Assembly (NCBI GenBank): GCA_016710275.1
Contig: JADJXS010000002.1
Coordinates: 1-42,318, forward strand
DNA length: 42,318 nucleotides
Direction: 5' to 3'
DNA from: Phycisphaerales bacterium
GTDB lineage: Bacteria; Planctomycetota; Phycisphaerae; UBA1845; Fen-1342
Shown here piece after piece: positions 1-7,614 of this stretch. The notes under the pieces are model-generated. The model saw only the letters and a list, made by a program, of their open reading frames with translations. It was not told the DNA's origin and made no database searches. The position numbers and the translations under genes are program-made. Position 1 is the first letter of the stretch. Every line of letters begins with the position of its first letter.

Positions 1-58
1 CGATGTATGCCGGGCCGAAATGCGCCGGGATTCGTTCCGTCGCGTCCGGCGCCTAACG

Positions 59-562
59 CTAGTCTTCGCCGCCGTCTTCGTCCGCCGTGTCGCCGCCGCG
101 CGGAGCATCGCCAATCACGCTAAACGAGATCGTCCCCGGCTTCCCGGCGAACCGAGCCAGCATGCCCACGTCGATTGAATCGGGCATGAAGCAGAGACGA
201 ATACCGTACTTGTCCGCAAGGCTCACGCGACGGCTGTCCGCAACGGACTCAATCTGCACGTCCGCGGTGTCCATGAGCTTCGCCTGGCCCGCAGCGTCGC
301 CGCTTGCGTTCGGATCAGCCGAAATCAGGATAGCGAGCCGCTTGCCGACGAACATGGCGTCAATCTGGTGGACACTCAGGTGCCCGCGATCAATGCGAGC
401 GCCGATCCCGACGCCCTTGTTCGCGGCCATGCCCATCCACTCGATCGGGATGTGAACGTGATGGTATTTCCTGTCGCTTCTGCAAGTGCTGTTGGCGGCA
501 CCGGCGCTTGTTCCGCCAGCCGCCGCCTTGCCGGCAGCTCTGCCCTTTCTCGCTGTGCCCAC
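59..562 (-). CDS. Hypothetical protein, basic N-terminal tail and acidic C-terminus
   Basis: A 167-residue protein I do not recognise. The GTG at 562 is chosen as start because a GGGAG ribosome site lies about 8 bases upstream; the open frame extends to 631 but would then run towards the tRNA. The first ~30 residues are Lys/Arg/Ala/Gly-rich and look disordered. A folded-looking core follows, roughly residues 33-150, with alternating hydrophobic strands such as KRLAILISAD and GTISFSVIGD. The last residues are very acidic (DTADEDGGED). There are no membrane segments and no catalytic motif that I can name. It is the last minus-strand gene before the left end and lies downstream of the tRNA. A small nucleic-acid-associated protein would fit the charge pattern, but that is a guess. 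Confidence 0.7.
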   Translation of the reverse strand: MGTARKGRAAGKAAAGGTSAGAANSTCRSDRKYHHVHIPIEWMGMAANKGVGIGARIDRGHLSVHQIDAMFVGKRLAILISADPNASGDAAGQAKLMDTADVQIESVADSRRVSLADKYGIRLCFMPDSIDVGMLARFAGKPGTISFSVIGDAPRGGDTADEDGGED

Positions 563-632
563 TGTCGATCTCCCTTTCCCGGGGTTTTCGGACGCCCGCC
601 GGCACGTCGCCGAGCTCCGAGCGTCCAACATT

Positions 633-719
633 CGGCCGGGCAGGACTCGAACCTGCGCCTCGGGGCATCGGCGGATGCGTTTCCGACGCCTCGCGCTCTT
701 CCTGCTGAGCTACCGGCCG
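633..719 (-). tRNA. tRNA, class II-like, possibly tRNA-Ser(GGA)
   Basis: An 87-nt cloverleaf on the minus strand. The acceptor arms CGGCCGG and CCGGCCG pair over all 7 bp. The D-arm is GCTC-AGCAGGAA-GAGC. The T-arm is GCAGG-TTCGAGT-CCTGC with the invariant TTCGA. CCA is not encoded. The length and ~18-nt variable region fit a class II tRNA. The best anticodon stem-loop is AGGCG-TCGGAAA-CGCAT with one mismatch, giving anticodon GGA (Ser) but C instead of U before the anticodon. Reading the loop one base earlier would give CGG. The isotype is therefore uncertain, and the anticodon arm looks partly degenerate. A tRNA beside an excisionase-like gene could mark a former attachment site. Confidence 0.8.
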
Positions 720-720
720 C

Positions 721-760
721 ACTGCGCTGCACTGCGCTGCACTGCGCTGCGCTGCGCTGC
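721..760. repeat. Decamer tandem repeat upstream of the tRNA
   Basis: Four consecutive 10-bp units: three perfect copies of ACTGCGCTGC and one GCTGCGCTGC. It lies between the end of the HTH gene and the 5' end of the tRNA. The same 10-bp periodicity with other sequences appears in several other gaps of this window. Confidence 0.85.
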
Positions 761-827
761 CACCGCCGTTACGGCACCGGAACCACCACCAGCACCACCA
801 CCGGCACCGCCGCCGGTACCGCCACCG

Positions 828-1187
828 CTACGCGACGCCCATTCCGCGCAACCGATCCATCGCTGAATTGTGGCGACGGTTGGGGCGAGACAACGGCGGC
901 GGGGCCGACGCGAGCGGAGGGACTGGGAGCGCCGAGGAGGGTGAAGGCGGCTCCGAGCCATTCGCGTCTGGGGCCTTTGGCCCCGCCGCACCAATCTTGA
1001 CAAATTCGCGACACGCGCCGGGCGTCGTGAACCAGCGCGATCCGACGCGCCACGTCGCCAGCCGCCCGGCTCGACCCGCGCGAATCAGGGCATCGCGCGA
1101 GCAACGCAATTGCCGGGCGGCTTCGCCGATCGGGATCGCGTCCAATGGCAAGCCGAAATCCGCGTCACTCTGTCCTGTCGATGGCAT
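828..1187 (-). CDS. HTH / excisionase-like DNA-binding protein
   Basis: A 119-residue protein. Residues ~17-63 form a compact MerR/excisionase-type winged HTH: IPIGEAARQLRCSRDALIRA supplies the helix-turn-helix, then a wing-like GRLATWRVGSRWF segment. This is the HTH_17/Xis pattern that specifies a DNA-bending or regulatory role. The C-terminal half is Pro/Ala/Ser-rich and probably disordered. The ATG has a GGAG ribosome site about 10 bases upstream. The start overlaps the end of the membrane-protein gene by 23 bases, so the two are probably co-transcribed. With no integrase in the window, a regulator of the neighbouring promoters is as likely as a true excisionase. Confidence 0.75.
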   Translation of the reverse strand: MPSTGQSDADFGLPLDAIPIGEAARQLRCSRDALIRAGRAGRLATWRVGSRWFTTPGACREFVKIGAAGPKAPDANGSEPPSPSSALPVPPLASAPPPLSRPNRRHNSAMDRLRGMGVA

Positions 1188-1491
1188 CTGGTCTCACTCC
1201 ATACTTCTCGCTCAACATCGTTCGCACCTCAGACTCGCGCCATGCGTCGCGCTGCCGCTCGCAGTAGCGCACGAGCGATTTCCAAACGCCCGGCTGCGTC
1301 ACCATCAGCACAACAATGACCGCAATCATGACGGCCACGATTCGCACGACGTGCTTGGGGTCGCGGCCCGTCGCCCGGGCGAGCGCTTGCCAATCGATGA
1401 CGCCCCGCAATTCGTCGGGCACGAACGGCCGCTTTGCGGTCGTGACGCCAGCCGATCGCTGAACACGCTTCCCGTCCCTGTCCACGTTCAC
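1165..1491 (-). CDS. Single-pass membrane protein, hypothetical
   Basis: 108 residues, starting at GTG with a GGGAG site upstream. One clear membrane segment lies near residues 48-64 (VVRIVAVMIAVIVVLMV), preceded by a soluble ~45-residue N-terminal part and followed by a basic, helical C-terminal part. There is no signal peptide or lipobox. It overlaps the following HTH gene, which suggests translational coupling. It could be a small holin-like or superinfection-exclusion type protein, but nothing beyond the membrane segment supports a function. Confidence 0.65.
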   Translation of the reverse strand: MNVDRDGKRVQRSAGVTTAKRPFVPDELRGVIDWQALARATGRDPKHVVRIVAVMIAVIVVLMVTQPGVWKSLVRYCERQRDAWRESEVRTMLSEKYGVRPDAIDRTE

Positions 1492-1776
1492 TCTGCACTC
1501 CCGACCGCGCCAATTGCGTCCGAGAATCCATGCGCGCCACTACGCGCCACCAAGAAATTTTGTTGGGCGCGAGAATCTTCCGCGCCACTCCGCGCCACCC
1601 GCGCGGGAAAAAAACACATGGGATACTGCCGATCGGGGCGACGGCGACGGCGACGGCGACGGCACCGGCACTGGCACCGGCAGCGGAGGCATGGGCGGTT
1701 GATGACGCGGCTGGGTGGGGGACACACCCGGACCGCACGCACCGCCCGGCCCATGCTCTCCGCGTACCGACGCCAC
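1492..1776. other. Gene-poor gap with short repeats
   Basis: I see no convincing gene. The stretch has CGCGCCAC boxes at 1533, 1543, 1581 and 1591, again spaced by 10 bp within each pair. It also has a run of hexamers at 1637-1684 (GGCGAC four times, then GGCACC-like variants). A short A-run lies at about 1610. A Pro/Ser-rich minus-strand reading frame through the hexamer run is best explained by the repeat itself. Confidence 0.6.
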
Positions 1777-2085
1777 TCATCGCACCGCTCCGTTTCGCGC
1801 CGAGCCGCGGCTCGAACGTCGGCCGCGCCGCGACCGAGCGGACGAACCCGCACCGGCAGGTTGCGGCTCCGTGCTTTCGGCCGGCGCGGTTCCGACGGGA
1901 ACGGACTCGGCAGGCGCCGCGCCGCCGACGCCTTGGTACAGCGGCATGTGCGCGATCCAGCTCCGCAGCGCTTGCGACACGCGGAGCGATCGACGGCGCA
2001 GCCCGCGGAACTCAGGCGGCACGCGCCGCTCAATCTCCCGGTCGAGGTCCGCGTCCAGAACAACCATCGGCATCATCGGCTCCAA
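1777..2085 (-). CDS. Small helical protein, hypothetical
   Basis: 102 residues from the first ATG; ATGs at 2076, 2073 and 2067 are also possible, and a GGAG site favours the one at 2073. The N-terminal ~50 residues begin MVVLDADLDREIERRV and form an amphipathic, charged helical domain followed by a second helix ending RSWIAHMP. The rest is Pro/Ala/Arg/Ser-rich and looks disordered with a basic end. The length and the strand-then-helices start are compatible with a small DNA-binding regulator, but I cannot assign a family. It is the first minus-strand gene to the left of the divergent control region, the usual place for a regulator. Confidence 0.6.
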   Translation of the reverse strand: MEPMMPMVVLDADLDREIERRVPPEFRGLRRRSLRVSQALRSWIAHMPLYQGVGGAAPAESVPVGTAPAESTEPQPAGAGSSARSRRGRRSSRGSARNGAVR

Positions 2086-2504
2086 AAAGTACTCACAATT
2101 TCACTTCGAGATCACTGTGCGCTCTTCATCGGATATTGTCAACTATTGCTGAACGATAAATCAGATTTTGCGTAACTTCAGCATCGCCAATAGATTGGGA
2201 CGGATGGATGCGATGAAATGGGAAAATGGTGGAATGCAGTTGCCGGCCGAGCGAAGCGGCGAGAAGCGGCTGCCAGCACCGCAGCGGGGGTTTGGGACGC
2301 GACGGAACCGCGTTTCTGGCCAAGAAATCACGGTGCGGCGAATCGCAGCGCGCAACGGCGCGCAACGTGGTTCAACGCGGTGCAACGTGGTGCAACAGCC
2401 GTCAGGACAGGGTGCGACCGCAGCCCCCAGCCTACCCCGCAAGCAGGTATACGGCTATGCGATTTGCGTACTTTGCGGATTTTGTGATTTTTCTTGGTTT
2501 TTGC
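2086..2504. promoter_or_regulatory. Divergent control region
   Basis: No gene is supported here. The part at 2086-2180 is clearly richer in A/T than the surroundings and contains a minus-strand TTGACA (2142-2137), but I see no good -10 box at the right distance. The part at 2341-2400 has CAACG-based units repeated with a 10-bp period (CGCAACGTGG, TGCAACGTGG). The part at 2461-2504 is T-rich on the plus strand just upstream of the plus-strand promoter, like an UP element. Together this looks like the regulatory space between leftward and rightward transcription. Confidence 0.45.
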
Positions 2505-2533
2505 TTGACACGTGCTGCCTGGCATGCGATAGT
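2505..2533 (+). promoter_or_regulatory. Sigma70-type promoter with extended -10
   Basis: Perfect -35 TTGACA at 2505-2510, a 17-bp spacer and -10 GATAGT at 2528-2533. TG one base before the -10 makes it an extended -10 promoter. Expected transcription start is near 2540. It drives the plus-strand gene at 2611. It is the clearest promoter in the window and the only one pointing right. Confidence 0.8.
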
Positions 2534-2539
2534 ACCTAC

Positions 2540-2604
2540 ATCAGCAATACGCTGATCGCCGGCCAAGCCGGTGAACCCCGAACCGCCGGCCAAGCCGGCA
2601 GGAG
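2540..2604 (+). promoter_or_regulatory. Structured 5' leader with three hairpins before the ribosome site
   Basis: The leader between the predicted transcription start and the gene is almost entirely foldable. Hairpin 1: ATCAGC/GCTGAT with a 5-nt loop (2540-2556). Hairpins 2 and 3 share the same 14-mer GCCGGCCAAGCCGG (2558-2571 and 2585-2598), each a GC-rich stem closing on CAA. The third hairpin abuts the ribosome site AGGAG at 2600-2604. This would suit control of translation by folding or by a bound protein; no known riboswitch is recognised. Confidence 0.55.
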
Positions 2605-2610
2605 CAAGCC

Positions 2611-2850
2611 ATGAAGCTCATCACCATTCGCACTCGCAGCGGCATCGCGGTTCGCACTGTTCATCTGATTCAGTTCGCCAACCTCGGCCTCGCTGATCAC
2701 TCGGTTGGGGAAGGTTGCTTCGGTCGGCACGGGCGCCGCTACGGCGCTGACGCCGCCGGCAATTTCTACCGCACGACCAGCGCGAATAACTGGTCTCCCT
2801 GCCACCTGGCTCGCCACATCGCTGACGCGCGTCGCGCGCTGGGCATGTAG
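2611..2850 (+). CDS. Small plus-strand protein, hypothetical
   Basis: 79 residues on the strand opposite to nearly all other genes. ATG at 2611 has a GGAG ribosome site 6 bases upstream and follows a strong promoter and structured leader, so expression is well supported. The protein starts MKLITIRTRSGIAVRTVHLI. It has no Cys, few acidic residues, several His and aromatic residues, and a helical end (HLARHIADARRALGM). I recognise no family. Its isolation with its own promoter suggests it is made independently of the leftward operon, for example as a lysogeny, moron or host-interaction gene; this is inference. Confidence 0.65.
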   Translation: MKLITIRTRSGIAVRTVHLIQFANLGLADHSVGEGCFGRHGRRYGADAAGNFYRTTSANNWSPCHLARHIADARRALGM

Positions 2851-2924
2851 GCGCTATTTCGGCTGCGCGCCCGCCAAGGAGCCTGCTCATCGTATCTCCC
2901 CGCCCCGCCGCCCCCGCGTCTCTC

Positions 2925-3219
2925 ATGGTCTGCTGCTGGGTGCCGCGCGCCGACGAATACTATCTCGCGCACTCCCTCGGCATGGTCACGCGCCCCCTGG
3001 CCGAGATTCAGGCCATCGCCGCAGCCCTGCCGGCCGAGACTGGCTGCGCTCGACCCGCAGCCGCGGCTGATAGTCGGCCGCTGGCATATTTGGCGCGTGA
3101 TCCGTGCGCTGGCGCGGCTTGGCAAGACCAATACGCCGAACGGCCTGGCCACTGCGTTTGCGCTACTGGCGACGGAAGCGGAGCAGCGCCGCCGGCCGGC
3201 GACGGACCACGATGATTGA
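2925..3219 (+). pseudogene. Plus-strand reading frame interrupted by a frameshift
   Basis: Two successive frames show coding-like composition with GC-rich third positions. From 2925 one reads MVCCWVPRADEYYLAHSLGM and on to about ALPAE near 3030. The next frame (+1) then reads LAALDPQPRLIVGRW and continues helically to DHDD and a TGA at 3217-3219. Neither frame alone gives a complete gene, so I read it as one gene of ~97 codons with a +1 frameshift at about 3030-3045. The shift is either a real mutation or a sequence error. The ATG at 2925 lacks a ribosome site; an AAGGAG lies at 2876-2881 but with no ordinary start after it. No function is recognised. Confidence 0.4.
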
Positions 3220-3229
3220 ATTGCACTGC

Positions 3230-3274
3230 TCCGCGCCCGCTCCGCGCCCCGCTCCGCTCCGCTCCGCGCCGCCG
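3230..3274. repeat. GCTCC/GCGCC pentamer-decamer repeat
   Basis: A low-complexity stretch built from GCTCC and GCGCC units, located between the ends of the converging plus- and minus-strand genes. No terminator hairpin with a T-run is visible here. Confidence 0.7.
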
Positions 3275-3276
3275 GC

Positions 3277-4421
3277 CTACGACGCCAGCCGCTCGAATCG
3301 CGCCATGAGGTCTGATTCCGGCGCGGCCGAAAACGCAACCGCCAGATCGAAGCCGTAAGCGTGCATGAAGTGTGGGTAGTACGCGCGCCCATCGGCTCCG
3401 GCCGGATCGCCCTGCGTCGGTCCGAATGACGCAGCCGCACCGCCGGTGAATGCGTTCGTGCTGCTCGGCGAGTCGAATTCCACCACCCGAATCCGGTCGA
3501 AATCGTTCGCCGCCCAGTAGCCTTCGCCCGTGCCGGCTCCATTGCGGCTCAGTTCGGTGATCTGCGCGTATGACACGCCGCCGGCCCCGTCGCTCGAATG
3601 AGAGCCGGATATGACCAGCACGTCCAGCACATGCGCGTCGGCGCTGTTCTTGAAGTCGTAGGCCGACCCGACCGGGCCATTTGCCACGTCGTAGAACTCG
3701 CCGGTGTCGCGATTGAATTTCCACACCTTCGGATTCGCGCGCAGCGTGTTGAAGAAATAGTTCGCCTCGGCAACGGTCTGCGGGAGATTCGAGTGCGACA
3801 GAATCACGCGACTCGATCGGCGCAGCAGTGTGTCGGAAAACCGGTCTGGGTATCGGAACGCCAGAGCCTGCGCCGGAGCGGTCCCGCTGCTGTGCCCGTA
3901 GATATCCCGTGGATTCGCGTCGCCAATGTAGCCCGCGGCTTCGAGCGATTCCTCCAGCGTGCGCGCGTTGTTCAGGTCCGCGAGCAATCGCTCCTGGCCC
4001 GCGCTGGCGTAATACCACATCTGCTGTACGCAGAACGCGACCCCTTTATGCGCTCGGACAACTCCGCCAGCGGAGCGCCGACCTGCGCGTAGCCTTGCGT
4101 CACCGGGACCAGCCCGCCGGCCAGATACCGGAACAGCGGGCCATTCGAATCTGCGCCGATCGCGCCAATGCCAGTCGTCCCGGCCTGCGACAACGACGGG
4201 AACCCGCTGGCGACGGACTTGTAGTATTCGCGCCGAGCCGATTCGCCGATCGTGCCGTGCATGATGAACATGATCGGTCGGCCGTCGCGCGGATTCCAGT
4301 TGCTCGGGAAGTAGCAGCGGGACTTCGGCTGCGGATCGCCGGCGGCATTGCCGTCCATGCCGAGTCCGTAGAGCTGCGCGGGATTGAAGTCGAACCATCG
4401 GCCAAGTGCCAGTTTCGCCAT
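3277..4421 (-). CDS. Alpha/beta hydrolase (esterase-like), interrupted by a -1 frameshift
   Basis: Read across two frames this is a ~380-residue alpha/beta hydrolase. ATG 4421 has a GGAGG site and starts MAKLALGRWFDF. The first frame carries the oxyanion-hole strand IMFIMHGTIGES. At 4042-4052 the frame must move back by one base, after which it carries the nucleophile elbow GHSSGTAPAQAL (G-x-S-x-G) and an end with FMHAYGFDLA that could supply the catalytic His. The shift point is A-AAG-GGG in the first frame, which fits both a -1 slippery heptamer and a lost base in a G run. Its position at the end of the tail operon, after a beta-helix protein, suggests a tail-associated esterase acting on host surface polysaccharide or lipid; that role is inferred. 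Confidence 0.75.
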
Positions 4422-4425
4422 TGCC

Positions 4426-5856
4426 TTAGCCTCCAATCGTGGGCGGCGCAAATGCCCGCCTCGCCAGCGGAACCGATCCGCCTGGTCCAACGCTCCCCGG
4501 TCGCTCGGCCGCGGACTTCGCGCTCAGTGCGAACCGCCCGCGCGTCCGATCCTCATACCGCGGATCGCCGATCGACTCGCCGCGATTGAACAGCGCCCGA
4601 GCCTGCGACACCGCGGTACCGTTGCCGTCGAAGTGACAGCCTGCGAGTTCGTGGATTGCCAGCGTGCCGTGCGCTCCGCGGATTCCGTACAGGCTGTTGT
4701 TCGTGATCAGTGAACGCCGGATCGCCAGCCCGCCGGCGTACACCGCGCCTGTGGTCATGCTCGCGTCCCCGATTGTGATCCCAGACACATTGCCATCGAC
4801 GACCATATCCTCCACGTCGCACGGGTACCCAGCGCCCGCGGTCGTGTTGTATTCGACGTGGACTCCGGCCCCGGTCGTTCCGTACTGCCCCCACGATCGA
4901 GAGCGGGTTAGCAGCGCCCGAGCCTGCCGCGCCAACACATGGAACCCGCGGCCCTTGTTGCGCTTGGCCTCGCAATCCGAAAATCGCAGGCCGTAGAACC
5001 CGCCGCCGTTTCCGGTCTCGCCGGAGTTGTTGTCGGAGGATCGACACCGGTGCGTCGTCACGCCCCCGATGTCTTGCGTGAGGAATCCCCACCGCTGGTT
5101 GTTCCACGCTCGACAATTGACGAACGCGATTCCCGACGTGCTCGTTGATTGGATACGGCACCCATGCCCGTTCGCGCCCGATGCCCCGGTGAATGCCAGG
5201 TTTGCGAACACGATGTTGTTCGGGCATGCGGCCGCGTCATTGAGCGCGTAGTCCCAGGTTCCACCGCCGTCGATGATCGCACGTGCAACCTGCGTCAAGG
5301 ACAGCTGCGCGCCTTCGCTCGGGAGATTCGACCCTGAGCCACCAGAAAGCGTGACCGTCGTCGCCGTCGCATCCGCAACCAGCACCGCGCAGCGATAGCC
5401 TCCGGTGAACATCAACGTCACAACGTCGCCGGCCTCGTAAGGATGTCCCGCGGGCAGCGTGACAACGCCGGCGGTATTGCTCGTTCGCGTTGTCAGCTCG
5501 CCATCCCATTCATCGTCGTAGGCGAAATCGGGGATTGTGCCGAGCGGATCGTCCGTACCGAACACGACCAGCGGACGATTCGCCGGGGCGTTCCACGAGC
5601 CGGTGTTGTTGATGACGGGGCGCGCCGTCTGGTTTCCCGGATGGAGCCTGCCGACAATCCCGACCAGCACCTCGTTTCCGGCAGCCCATTCCGTTGCAAC
5701 CGCGGCCCGCGCCGCCGGCGAACCCGTTGCATCAAAGATTGCATTCCAATCCTTGATCGGTCCGTCCGTTCCGCCAAGATGCCAGGGCGACAATCCGGTG
5801 TTGTCGTTGCTGGCGCTGGGATCGTTGGGGTTTACCCAAAATATCACACGTCCCAT
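4426..5856 (-). CDS. Parallel beta-helix tail spike-like protein
   Basis: 476 residues starting MGRVIFWVNPNDPSASNDNT at the ATG with GTGAGG just upstream; an in-frame start at 5913 would overlap the previous gene. The N-terminal ~110 residues have the insert typical of phage/pectin-lyase-like beta-helix proteins (ATEWAAGNEVLV). Residues ~125-190 form a separate beta module. From ~200 on there are repeated short strands such as NNIVFANLAF, SGIAFVNCRAWNN, GLRFSDCEAKRNKGRGF and HELAGCHFDGNG, the pattern of a right-handed parallel beta-helix. It likely binds or depolymerises a host polysaccharide as a tail fibre or spike. It is followed 4 bases later by the hydrolase gene. No active-site residues can be fixed by eye. 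Confidence 0.8.
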   Translation of the reverse strand: MGRVIFWVNPNDPSASNDNTGLSPWHLGGTDGPIKDWNAIFDATGSPAARAAVATEWAAGNEVLVGIVGRLHPGNQTARPVINNTGSWNAPANRPLVVFGTDDPLGTIPDFAYDDEWDGELTTRTSNTAGVVTLPAGHPYEAGDVVTLMFTGGYRCAVLVADATATTVTLSGGSGSNLPSEGAQLSLTQVARAIIDGGGTWDYALNDAAACPNNIVFANLAFTGASGANGHGCRIQSTSTSGIAFVNCRAWNNQRWGFLTQDIGGVTTHRCRSSDNNSGETGNGGGFYGLRFSDCEAKRNKGRGFHVLARQARALLTRSRSWGQYGTTGAGVHVEYNTTAGAGYPCDVEDMVVDGNVSGITIGDASMTTGAVYAGGLAIRRSLITNNSLYGIRGAHGTLAIHELAGCHFDGNGTAVSQARALFNRGESIGDPRYEDRTRGRFALSAKSAAERPGSVGPGGSVPLARRAFAPPTIGG

Positions 5857-5894
5857 GCTCGCCTCACTTTCGTATGTTCGGCGCCTCGCCGCGG

Positions 5895-6338
5895 CTAATT
5901 CCGCGTGACCCACATGCCGACGGCCTCGATTTCAACGTCATCCGTCGGCGCCTCGTCGAATGTCACGACCAGAAACAGGTCGTGGCCCTTTGTCGCGGCT
6001 CGCAGCGGGTCCATCGCCCCCGAGCGAACAATCAGTAGCGTCCCCGGCCCGAACGCCCAGGTCTTGACCAGGACGCAATCCGTGCTCGGCGTCGCGGACG
6101 CATCGTACACGCCAGAGTACAGCTTGATCGTGCCGCTCAAGGTGTCGCGCTGGTCAGCGCCGCCGTCAATGGCAATCTCCATTGACCGAATCGCGAGCGA
6201 GCCGCCGAGCTGGCCCGCAAGCGCGAGCGCCCCGTCGGGGATTAGCCGAGAATCTTCGCCGACATCGTTGTCCGATTCGCCGGTCGCGATTGTCTTGCGG
6301 AACGCGAACGACGTTCCGGGTTCGATGTATTCATTCAT
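5895..6338 (-). CDS. Hypothetical tail-region structural protein
   Basis: 147 residues, ATG with a GGAG site. Starts MNEYIEPGTSFAFRKTIATG. It is beta-rich, with Gly/Asp turns, no Cys except one, and no membrane segment. The end EIEAVGMWVTRN is strand-like. The length and composition resemble small phage tail or fibre-associated beta proteins. It lies between a Cys-rich tail protein and the beta-helix protein in the same operon, so a tail-tip or fibre-base role is likely but unproven. Confidence 0.7.
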   Translation of the reverse strand: MNEYIEPGTSFAFRKTIATGESDNDVGEDSRLIPDGALALAGQLGGSLAIRSMEIAIDGGADQRDTLSGTIKLYSGVYDASATPSTDCVLVKTWAFGPGTLLIVRSGAMDPLRAATKGHDLFLVVTFDEAPTDDVEIEAVGMWVTRN

Positions 6339-6363
6339 TGGAAAATCTCCGCTGTAGTAAGTG

Positions 6364-7614
6364 TCAAATCATCTCGGCCTCGTGGACGATGCAGGTGGAC
6401 CCCAGCCCCCAGAGCGCGGACCGTAGCATTCTCCGCTCATCCCCAGCAGCGTGTTCGTCGGGCCAGTTCACGTTGGCGGACCACGCGAGCGGTCGATATC
6501 TCAGCGTCACAATTCGCGGGGCCGCTTCGCTTGCGGTCGGAATGTCGATGCTCGCGATATCTTCGGTGACGTTCGCTTTGGTCATTCCGCCCGGATACGC
6601 GCCCGCGTTCGGCGGATGCTGGTCGATCACCTGCGTATTGGTCAGGTTCCCGTGGATGGAATCCCACCATCGCGCGTCCCGTACTTCGCGATCGATCAAA
6701 ACCCATTCGCCCCACGGGTTGAAGTCGCGGTACAGCAGGTCGCGATCAAACAGGCCCGTTGATGAGCGGTAGTATCGGCGCACGGTCTCACGGATCACGC
6801 TAAACACCACCAGCAGGGTGCATGGCTCGGTCACGATGGCCAGCGGCCATTCGCGGAAGCACCCCTTGTTTGTGCCGAATGTGAACAGCGGGCTAAACGC
6901 GCCGCGCGAATAGGTTGCAATGCACGGCGCTGTCAAAGCATCCCACGCTTCATCGCTGATGTGGCGTTTCCCCGTCGGCCACGGCGGGACAATGCACTGC
7001 TGGTTTGCGGCGACAACGATCCGCTGCGGCGGCGCGACGCGGAAGCAGTCGCGACATTCGAGCGTGATCCCGCCGCCGCCCGAGCTTCCGGTCCCGCGCG
7101 AATGCGCCACGACGTAGCCGCCGTCAATGCCGAATCCATCCATCCACAGCGGAACCCATAGCTCCCCAACGTCGCGCCGCAGGCACCCATTCCCGAAGTT
7201 GCTGGGCGTCGGCGGCGACGGAACAGAAAACGTCGGGACGACAAGCCCGTCGTGATCGACCGAGCTGCGCGGCATCCAGTAGAACGCCTCATATTCGGCG
7301 GCGGAAGTGTCGTCTTCATTGAGCGACGTTGACTGAATGTCGCCGAGCATCAAGTACCGACCGTCCGTCGCGAACGGCTCGCAATCAGCAACCTCGCCAC
7401 CGAGCTTCACCCAGAATTCGGAGATTGCCCCCGGCGTGAAATCGTAGGCATGCTCGATCAGCGCCCCCGGCGGCGTCGCCCCGCCGCACGTCCCCCACGG
7501 CTGCTGGTTGATGTCCACCCATCCGCACGGGCACAACGAATCAGCGCATTCCGCGACCCGGCCGTCGCCGCAGAGCTTCAATCGTCCGTCGCCGCATGTT
7601 GCGATTCGGCTCAT
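6364..7614 (-). CDS. Cysteine-rich tail-region protein, hypothetical
   Basis: 416 residues starting at ATG 7614, which overlaps the previous stop as ATGA. The N-terminus is unusually Cys-rich: MSRIATCGDGRLKLCGDG, then VAECADSLCPCGW, which could hold disulfides or a metal. The remainder is mixed beta with many Trp and Pro residues. There are isolated Cys in pairs (CRDC) and a Trp-rich stretch near the middle (FNPWGEWVLIDREV). I do not recognise a family. Position between tape measure and beta-helix spike suggests a tail-tip or receptor-binding component. Confidence 0.7.
   Translation of the reverse strand: MSRIATCGDGRLKLCGDGRVAECADSLCPCGWVDINQQPWGTCGGATPPGALIEHAYDFTPGAISEFWVKLGGEVADCEPFATDGRYLMLGDIQSTSLNEDDTSAAEYEAFYWMPRSSVDHDGLVVPTFSVPSPPTPSNFGNGCLRRDVGELWVPLWMDGFGIDGGYVVAHSRGTGSSGGGGITLECRDCFRVAPPQRIVVAANQQCIVPPWPTGKRHISDEAWDALTAPCIATYSRGAFSPLFTFGTNKGCFREWPLAIVTEPCTLLVVFSVIRETVRRYYRSSTGLFDRDLLYRDFNPWGEWVLIDREVRDARWWDSIHGNLTNTQVIDQHPPNAGAYPGGMTKANVTEDIASIDIPTASEAAPRIVTLRYRPLAWSANVNWPDEHAAGDERRMLRSALWGLGSTCIVHEAEMI

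Noticed and set aside
22..52. GCGCCGG/CCGGCGC hairpin near the left end as a terminator
   Set aside because: The stem is 7 bp with a 17-nt loop and only a short T tract follows; not convincing.
1540..1776. Pro/Ser-rich minus-strand frame
   Set aside because: Its repetitive part is produced by the hexamer run, and it has no ribosome site.
868..2175. 435-residue plus-strand open frame
   Set aside because: It runs antisense to three minus-strand genes with ribosome sites and is Arg/His/Ala-rich, typical of a shadow frame in GC-rich DNA.
2168..2614. 148-residue plus-strand frame through the control region
   Set aside because: It covers the promoter and leader and has no protein-like features.
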